Shown here: positions 59,057-64,000 of the stretch, in pieces
Numbering within the stretch: the first letter of the stretch is position 1
How the letters are laid out: the number at the start of each line of letters is the position of its first letter
Assembly (NCBI RefSeq): GCF_000820145.1
Contig: NZ_CDBW01000017.1
Coordinates: 124,001 to 188,000 of the forward strand
Length of the DNA stretch: 64,000 nucleotides
Direction of reading: 5' to 3'
DNA from: Aeromonas sobria
GTDB lineage: Bacteria; Pseudomonadota; Gammaproteobacteria; Enterobacterales; Aeromonadaceae
The notes under the pieces: generated by a model
What the model was told of the DNA's origin: nothing
Databases searched by the model: none
Seen by the model: only the letters and a program-made list of their open reading frames with translations
Translations under genes and position numbers: made by a program

Positions 59057-59143
59057 TGACCTGGCAGTGCAGGGCGCTTGGCTTGCGCCATTGCATCGGG
59101 TGAGCATCGGATGACCCAAGGGCGAGAGCTAAATGGCAGCCAT

Positions 59144-59176
59144 AAAAAAACCGGCATCATGGATGCCGGTTTTTTG
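59144..59176. terminator. Terminator of purA2
   Basis: The arms ccggcatc (59151-59158) and gatgccgg (59162-59169) are extended by six A and six T on the two sides. It lies 20 bases after the purA2 stop. Confidence 0.92.
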
Positions 59177-59196
59177 TTTGACGATGAGCGGGCTGC

Positions 59197-60453
59197 TTAG
59201 CGCAGGATCATCTCGTCACGGCCCGGGCCGACGGAAACCATCGGAACCGGCACACCCAGCAGTGCTTCAATGCGCAGCACGTAGTTCTGAGCGGCTTTAG
59301 GCAGGCTTTCGAAGGTGCGGCAGCCGGTGATGTCTTCACTCCAGCTTTCCATCACTTCGTAGACAGGCTTGAGGGCTGCAGTCTGTGGCCAGATCGGGTT
59401 CTCGGTGTGAGCACCTTCATAAGCGACGCAGATCTTCAGATCCGGCAGGCCGGTCAGGCAGTCCAGCTTGGTCAGGGCAACTTCGGTCGCCGCTTGCAGC
59501 TCAACACCGTTCTTGGTGGCGACGGCATCGAAGTAGCCAACGTCACGGGGACGACCGGTGGTAGCACCGAACTCGTTGGTGATCTTGCGGAACTCGTCCT
59601 GGTTCTCCATGGCGGTCAGCAGGGTGCCGGTACCGACAGAGGAGCTGAATGCCTTGGCCACGGCGATGATGCGCTCTGGGCGCAGTGCCGGCAGGCCGCC
59701 ACCGATACCGGCATAAGCACCGGAAACGTGGGAGGAGGTGACCCATGGGTACTCACCATAGATGAGGTCACGGCCAGCACCCAGCTGCGCTTCGAACAGC
59801 AGGGTCTTGCCTTCTGCCTGCAGCGCTTTGAGCGGCATGCTGACGTTGCAAACGGCGTCGATCCACGGTGCAGAGACTTCCAGCAGCCAGTCGGCCATCT
59901 CTTGGGCGGTCTGGGTGAATTCGAAGGTCGGATAGATAGCCTTCATCTGCGGCAGTTTCCAGTCCAGCATGAACTGGATGCGCTCGACCAGTACGTCCGG
60001 CTGCTTCAGCCAGCCAACCAGGATCGCTTTCTTCATCACGCGATCGCCGTAGGCAGGAGCAATACCTTGACGGGTAGAGCCATAGGCGCCATCGCCCAGA
60101 CGCAGCTCTTCCAGGGTATCTTCCAGCGCGTGCAGCGGCAGGCAGAGGGTTGCGCGATCAGAGATTGCCAGCTTCGGAGTCACGCCGGAGGCTTTGACTT
60201 CATCAAGCTCAACGGTCAGTTTCTCTGGGCTGATCACCATGCCAGGGCCGAGAACAACCAGGCAATCCGGGCTGAATACGCCACTGGGGATTTGGTGCAG
60301 CTTGAATGTGCCAAGATCGTTGACCACGGTGTGGCCAGCGTTGTTGCCGCCCTGGAAGCGAATGCTGGCGCCAGCTTGACCTGCCAGATAATCAACGATG
60401 CGGCCTTTGCCTTCATCACCCCAGTTAGCACCTACGACTACGATAGACGACAT
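59197..60453 (-). CDS. purA2: Adenylosuccinate synthetase, PurA2-type paralogue
   Basis: Converts IMP, aspartate and GTP to adenylosuccinate, the first step from IMP to AMP. It has 418 residues, shorter than E. coli PurA (432). The catalytic Asp is kept in GANWGDEGKGRIVDYL, the catalytic His in GGNNAGHTVV, and TNEFGATTGRPRDVG keeps the two substrate-binding arginines. Elsewhere it diverges: the IMP-site FEGAQG segment is FEAQLG, and GTTGRGIGP is GSTRQGIAP. Vibrionaceae carry a similar second enzyme, from memory, beside a canonical PurA. The Asp in WGDEG separates it from phage PurZ. It diverges from a LysR gene across 170 bases. Which reaction dominates in vivo is not shown. Confidence 0.9.
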   Translation of the reverse strand: MSSIVVVGANWGDEGKGRIVDYLAGQAGASIRFQGGNNAGHTVVNDLGTFKLHQIPSGVFSPDCLVVLGPGMVISPEKLTVELDEVKASGVTPKLAISDRATLCLPLHALEDTLEELRLGDGAYGSTRQGIAPAYGDRVMKKAILVGWLKQPDVLVERIQFMLDWKLPQMKAIYPTFEFTQTAQEMADWLLEVSAPWIDAVCNVSMPLKALQAEGKTLLFEAQLGAGRDLIYGEYPWVTSSHVSGAYAGIGGGLPALRPERIIAVAKAFSSSVGTGTLLTAMENQDEFRKITNEFGATTGRPRDVGYFDAVATKNGVELQAATEVALTKLDCLTGLPDLKICVAYEGAHTENPIWPQTAALKPVYEVMESWSEDITGCRTFESLPKAAQNYVLRIEALLGVPVPMVSVGPGRDEMILR

Positions 60454-60623
60454 GACTCTTTCTCCTAAGACGTTAGGCGTCCATCCTAGGAGCCTGATGC
60501 GGATTAGAAAAATTAATTATTTTTATAATTCCGATAAGAAAGCCATATAATGGTGGCCAATTAAGCGGCAAACGGCCCAATTTTGCCGTGCAGACCGCGT
60601 CAATAGCGGGTTGAGGGACTCTT

Positions 60624-61538
60624 ATGCTGGATATTCACTGGCTGCAAACCTTTGTCACCCTGGCCAGATTGCAACATTTTGGCCAAACCGCCACCGAGCT
60701 GCACATGACCCAGCCCAATGTCAGCCTGCATCTCAAGCGGCTGGAGCAGGCGACCCGGGTGCGGCTGATCGAGCGCAGCCCGTTTCGGCTGACGCAGGCG
60801 GGGGAGCGATTGCTGCAAAGTGCCGAGCGCACCATCGCCGAGCTGCAGCTCTGTCAGTCCGATCTCAATGCGCTCAATCAGTTGAGTCAGGGCACGCTGG
60901 CCATCGCCGCCAGTGACATCATCTCGCGGCTGTTGCTGATCCAGCCGTTCCAGCGCTTCAAGCGGGAGTTTCCCGGCATCGATCTCACCCTGTTCAACAC
61001 TACCTCGGATCAGGCCGCCGAGCTGGTCAAGGCGGGCAAGGCGGATCTGGGCTTCGTGATGGCGCAAAAGCGCAGCGAGCCGCTGTTCTATACCGAGCTG
61101 CAGCAGGTGACCTGGTGTGCGCTGGGCCACGGGCTGGCACGTTGGCAAGAGCGGGCCATCGCGGGAGAGAGCGATCCCCTCGATGAGCCGACCCTGATCT
61201 TGTTGGGTCATGACACCCGTACCCGGGCGGTGATCGATCCGTCCCTGCCGCTGCTGGCCTTGCCCCCCTGCCGCATCATGGAGGTGGGCAGCGTGGATGC
61301 CCAGCTCGATTGGGCCGAGGCCGGCTTTGGCGTCGCCATAGTGCCGGATTTTTCCTTGCATCCGCGCCTCAACCTGACTGCGCCGGTCACCAGCCTGAGC
61401 GATTTTCCCGGCACCAGTCTGGGCTATGTGGTGCGTCAGAATCAGGTGCTGTCGCGGGCCATCAAGCAGTTGTTGCACTGGGTGGAGGAGGAGATCCAGA
61501 AGCCCAATCCCTATCTGACCCGGGGTGGGGCGCAGTAG
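60624..61538 (+). CDS. LysR-family transcriptional regulator
   Basis: A 304-residue regulator with N-terminal HTH HFGQTATELHMTQPNVSLHL and effector domain (GTLAIAASDIISRLLLIQPF, LVKAGKADLGFVMAQ, GFGVAIVPDF). It begins LDIHWLQTFVTLARLQHFG. It is transcribed away from purA2, with a 170-base AT-rich spacer that suits a shared control region, so purA2 is the likeliest target. The effector is unknown. A hairpin at 61621 follows. Confidence 0.9.
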   Translation: MLDIHWLQTFVTLARLQHFGQTATELHMTQPNVSLHLKRLEQATRVRLIERSPFRLTQAGERLLQSAERTIAELQLCQSDLNALNQLSQGTLAIAASDIISRLLLIQPFQRFKREFPGIDLTLFNTTSDQAAELVKAGKADLGFVMAQKRSEPLFYTELQQVTWCALGHGLARWQERAIAGESDPLDEPTLILLGHDTRTRAVIDPSLPLLALPPCRIMEVGSVDAQLDWAEAGFGVAIVPDFSLHPRLNLTAPVTSLSDFPGTSLGYVVRQNQVLSRAIKQLLHWVEEEIQKPNPYLTRGGAQ

Positions 61539-61620
61539 CAGGGCAGTCAGGTTGCGCGACAATATCTACAAGCCAATTGTCACGAGTCACAAGCCAATTA
61601 GCGCAAGTGGGCACTCACAA

Positions 61621-61644
61621 TCAGGGCAGCCGAGGCTGCCCTGA
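61621..61644. terminator. Hairpin between the convergent LysR and TAXI genes
   Basis: The arms tcagggcagcc (61621-61631) and ggctgccctga (61634-61644) form a strong stem; the T tracts on both sides are weak. Confidence 0.55.
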
Positions 61645-61667
61645 TGCATTTCTCTGTGCTGCCCGAT

Positions 61668-63101
61668 TCAGGGTTGCAGCGGCGCTGCTGCGCTGGTGGT
61701 GGGTGAGAGGGGTGCGTCAGTTTTATCCTGCGGTGGGGTTTCGCTAGCAACCGCGCTGCTGGCCGGCTGTTTTTCCTGCTCTTGCGGCGCACTGGCCGCA
61801 GAAGCGCTCTGTGGCAACTGGGTCGAAACGGCTGCCGATGCAGCAGGAGCGGTTGGCGCAGCGGCGGAGGCCGGGGGGATCAGGCTGGCGTTGGTCACAA
61901 CCTCGGTGGCTGGCGTTGTCAGCTCAGGGGTAACCTCGAGAGCGGCCTCGGGCAAGGGGGCGCTCTCGGTGGCCAGCGCTGCGCTCCCGGTGGCCAGTGC
62001 TGCGCTGCTGGTGGCGGTGGCATCCGATGGGATGTCGGGAAGGGTTGTCGTCCCTTCGGCGGCACTGGCCTGTGCCGCCGTTTGCTCTGCACCTGAGGTC
62101 AACGGCGCCACTGTTAACTGTTCTGGCGCTAATTGCTCGGGGGTCAGTGATACCGGCTCGGGTGGCTGATCCGACATCCCCGGGTGCAAAGGCAGCTCGG
62201 TTTGGGCCTGCAACTGCTCGGGGGTTACCTTGCTCAAGGCTGGATGGAGGCGGCTGAACTGCTTGACCCGGGCCAGCAGGGTATCGCGCACCGTACGAAC
62301 GATGGGGTCCGGCAAGCTGTCCAGCGTCACCAGTTCGGCACTCATCCCGATATTGTTGAGAGAGCTGGTCTGCCCCGGATAGAGGTTGGCCGCGATGCGG
62401 CTGCGCTGGTAGTAGGGATGACGTTTGAGCAGCTTGTCGACCTGCTCCCCTTCGATGGGGATGAGGCGAACTTTGCAGCGATTGATGAGATCGCCAATAG
62501 AGAGGCTGGGATGACCCTCGACCACAAAGGCGGCATCCAGCGAGCCATCACACAGCCCTTCCAGTGGTTCACTGTTCGACTTGAGCTGGTAGGCGACAAA
62601 CTGCCCCGGCTGCCACCCCATGGCCGCCATCAGGGCCTTGCTGGTGATCTGTTCACCGGTGCCGGGGTTGCCCGGATAGACCCGCTTCCCTTCGATATCC
62701 GCCAGGGTGGTGATGCCGCTATTGGGGGCGGCCAGCAGGGTCAGCGACTCCTGATAGAGACGAAACAGACTGCGCAGCTCATGGTTGGCGCCCTGCCCGC
62801 TGAAGGGGCCGCTGCCGTGCAGGGCGTGATGCAACACATCGGACTGCACCAGCGCCAGCTGTACTTCCCCCTTGTTCAACGCCTTGAGGTTGGCCATGGA
62901 GCCACGGGTGCTCTGCACGGTGCAGCTGTCCCCATGGAGGGCATGGCCGGCATTGAGCACCCGGCAGATGGCACCGCCAGTCGGGTAGTAGACGCCATTG
63001 AGCGGGCCGGTGCCTATGGTCAGTGCCTGGCTGCTCAGGGGGAGCAGCGCAGGTAGCGCACAGAGGGGAAGAATAAGGTGACGCAAGATCCGTAGAGACA
63101 T
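61668..63101 (-). CDS. TAXI-family TRAP solute-binding protein with long low-complexity tail
   Basis: A 477-residue exported protein. After a signal peptide (LILPLCALPALLPLSSQA) comes a TAXI-type binding domain: LTIGTGPLNGVYYPTGGAICRVLN, CTVQSTRGSMANLKAL, ALVQSDVLHHAL and YPGNPGTGEQI. From about residue 305 to the end it is Ala/Pro/Ser/Thr-rich with internal repeats (SSAALATGSAALATES). That tail of about 170 residues is unusual for the family. No TRAP permease gene lies next to it in the window. The ligand is unknown. Confidence 0.88.
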   Translation of the reverse strand: MSLRILRHLILPLCALPALLPLSSQALTIGTGPLNGVYYPTGGAICRVLNAGHALHGDSCTVQSTRGSMANLKALNKGEVQLALVQSDVLHHALHGSGPFSGQGANHELRSLFRLYQESLTLLAAPNSGITTLADIEGKRVYPGNPGTGEQITSKALMAAMGWQPGQFVAYQLKSNSEPLEGLCDGSLDAAFVVEGHPSLSIGDLINRCKVRLIPIEGEQVDKLLKRHPYYQRSRIAANLYPGQTSSLNNIGMSAELVTLDSLPDPIVRTVRDTLLARVKQFSRLHPALSKVTPEQLQAQTELPLHPGMSDQPPEPVSLTPEQLAPEQLTVAPLTSGAEQTAAQASAAEGTTTLPDIPSDATATSSAALATGSAALATESAPLPEAALEVTPELTTPATEVVTNASLIPPASAAAPTAPAASAAVSTQLPQSASAASAPQEQEKQPASSAVASETPPQDKTDAPLSPTTSAAAPLQP

Positions 63102-63184
63102 AATTGACCGTTAACTGAGTTGAGCTGTGGCTGACGATGCCGGGTAACAAAGGATGGGGCTGACCCCATCCCGTTGCCGCTTGA

Positions 63185-64000
63185 CTAGGGCTTGCTGTGG
63201 TTGAGGATCGCCCCTTCCATCCGCGCCAGCGCGTCGGTCAGCCGTGCCCTGGTGCAGCCGAAGTTGAGCCGCACGAACTGGCCGTCGCCAAATTGGGCAC
63301 CCGGTGAGAGACCGACTCCGGCCTGCTCGAAGAAGGCGATGGGGTCGGCAAGGCCAAGGGCGCTCACATCGATCCAGGCCAGATAAGTAGCCTGATGGCT
63401 GGCCAGCTTGACGCCGGGCCAGCGGGCAACCGCCTGCTGGATCTGGGCCAGATTGGCCGCCAGATAGTCGAGTTGCTCGGTCAACCACTGCTCGCCACCC
63501 TCATAGGCTGCTTCGGCGGCGACAAAGCCCAGCAGGTTGACATCGGCGCTGATGCCGCGCATCGCCTGCTGCAGCCGGAAGCGCAGACGGGCGTTGGGGA
63601 TGATGGCGAAGGAGCAGCACAGACCGGCGATATTGAAGGTCTTGCTCGGGGCCATCATCACCGCGCAGCGTTCGGCCGCTTCTGGACTGATGGCGCCGTA
63701 GGGAATGTGGCGGGCATTTTTATCCAGCAGCAGATCGCAGTGGATTTCATCGGAGCAGATCACCAGATTGTGGCGCGCGGCGATGGCATCGATGGCCAGC
63801 AGTTCGTCACGGGTGAAGATGGTGCCGCCCGGGTTGTGGGGGTTGCAGAGCAGTAGCAGATCTGCGGCGGGGGCCTGACGCTCCAGCTCTGCCAGATCCA
63901 GCACCCAGCGGCCTGCCTCTTCAATCATCGGCACTGTGAGCAGCGGACGGTCGTTGAAACCGGGGGCCTGCAGGAAGGGGTAATAGACCGGCTTGGGAGT
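63185..64000 (-). CDS. MalY/PatB-type C-S lyase, aminotransferase class I/II (5' truncated by window)
   Basis: PLP-dependent enzyme related to cystathionine beta-lyase MalY and PatB. The frame is open to base 64000 (TPKPVYYPFLQAPGFNDRPL precedes the first internal start), so the N-terminal part lies outside. Visible signatures are LLLCNPHNPGGTIFTRDEL, CSDEIHCDLLLD with the PLP-binding Asp, and SKTFNIAGLCCSFAII with the Schiff-base Lys in the MalY-type S-K-T-F-N context. It ends NFGCTRARLTDALARM. MalY also represses MalT in E. coli; whether this one does is unknown. It lies upstream of the TAXI gene in the same direction, 83 bases away. Confidence 0.93.
   Translation of the reverse strand, partial: TPKPVYYPFLQAPGFNDRPLLTVPMIEEAGRWVLDLAELERQAPAADLLLLCNPHNPGGTIFTRDELLAIDAIAARHNLVICSDEIHCDLLLDKNARHIPYGAISPEAAERCAVMMAPSKTFNIAGLCCSFAIIPNARLRFRLQQAMRGISADVNLLGFVAAEAAYEGGEQWLTEQLDYLAANLAQIQQAVARWPGVKLASHQATYLAWIDVSALGLADPIAFFEQAGVGLSPGAQFGDGQFVRLNFGCTRARLTDALARMEGAILNHSKP

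Larger units (their letters stand above)
58348..59196. other. Repeat-rich spacer between the island gene and purA2
   Basis: About 850 bases without a supported gene. It holds a tetranucleotide microsatellite (58471-58507), three copies of a palindromic repeat (near 58570, 58700 and 59011), a second repeated segment (near 58515 and 58750), and the purA2 terminator. Open frames here translate the repeats and are not credible genes. Confidence 0.7.

Noticed and set aside
58856..59119. Short open frames over the third palindromic repeat
   Set aside because: They translate repeat sequence on both strands and have no homology.
27597..59226. The interval between the purA2 remnant and purA2 as one integrative element
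   Set aside because: It carries core genes (tusE, yccS, maeA, the ompA pair, ygiQ) with native composition and has no integrase, so a 31.6-kb mobile element is unlikely. A rearrangement is the better reading.
59197..60453. Phage-type PurZ (2-aminoadenylosuccinate synthetase)
   Set aside because: The catalytic Asp of WGDEGKG is present, which PurZ lacks, and the length fits bacterial PurA2.

Overview
The window is a GC-rich gammaproteobacterial chromosome segment, almost certainly Aeromonas. The evidence is a FOX/CepS-like class C beta-lactamase at the left edge, a tandem pair of OmpA porins, an E. coli-like housekeeping cluster around hemA, and a second-type adenylosuccinate synthetase (PurA2). 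The veronii/allosaccharophila group is plausible because the beta-lactamase resembles FOX enzymes, but that placement is inference.

Layout. 1-6.35 kb: 3' part of ampC, the mdtL drug-efflux gene, and two paralogous YidZ-like LysR regulators separated by an AT-richer insert with two lipoprotein genes (one a Bor homologue). 6.5-18.9 kb: core block with ychF, pth, a 5'-nucleotidase, prs, tRNA-Gln, ispE and lolB on the minus strand, diverging from hemA-prfA-prmC-sirB2-sirB1-kdsA on the plus strand. 19-23.4 kb: dctA, anaerobically controlled grcA with two FNR boxes, a solute-binding protein, ung and a hemerythrin protein. 23.4-33.7 kb: GH63 glucosidase, AraC regulator, PEBP protein, DinB protein, an atypical SDR with a divergent LysR, MviM-like oxidoreductase, and yccS-tusE. 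33.9-44.7 kb: a frameshifted xanthine permease, a diguanylate cyclase, yciN, MATE pump, AraC regulator, malic enzyme, two ompA genes and an unknown gene. 44.9-56.2 kb: small HTH protein, NSS transporter, shortened RssA-like patatin, second diguanylate cyclase, RND adaptor/pump pair and ygiQ. 56.3-59.2 kb: an AT-rich accessory island with one large unfamiliar gene plus microsatellite and palindromic repeats. 59.2-64 kb: purA2, a divergent LysR, an orphan TAXI binding protein with a long low-complexity tail, and the 3' part of a MalY/PatB-type lyase.

How genes work together. lolB-ispE-tRNA-prs and hemA-prfA-prmC-sirB2-sirB1-kdsA keep the synteny known from enteric bacteria and look like two divergent operons. 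mdtL-yidZ also keeps enteric order. Sequence-visible control includes two FNR boxes 53 bp apart at grcA, a CRP-like box at the glucosidase gene, and PurR-like boxes before xanP and prs.

The best candidate for something undescribed is the gene at 56.35-58.35 kb. It encodes a protein of about 665 residues with an N-terminal cold-shock domain, a large unrecognised middle and a cysteine-rich C-terminus. It is AT-rich against its surroundings, and a tetranucleotide microsatellite lies just upstream. Other unusual points are a 3'-end copy of purA2 lying 31.6 kb from the intact gene, a 27-codon partial duplicate of the yccS start directly in front of yccS, and a probable in-frame deletion in the RssA-like gene.
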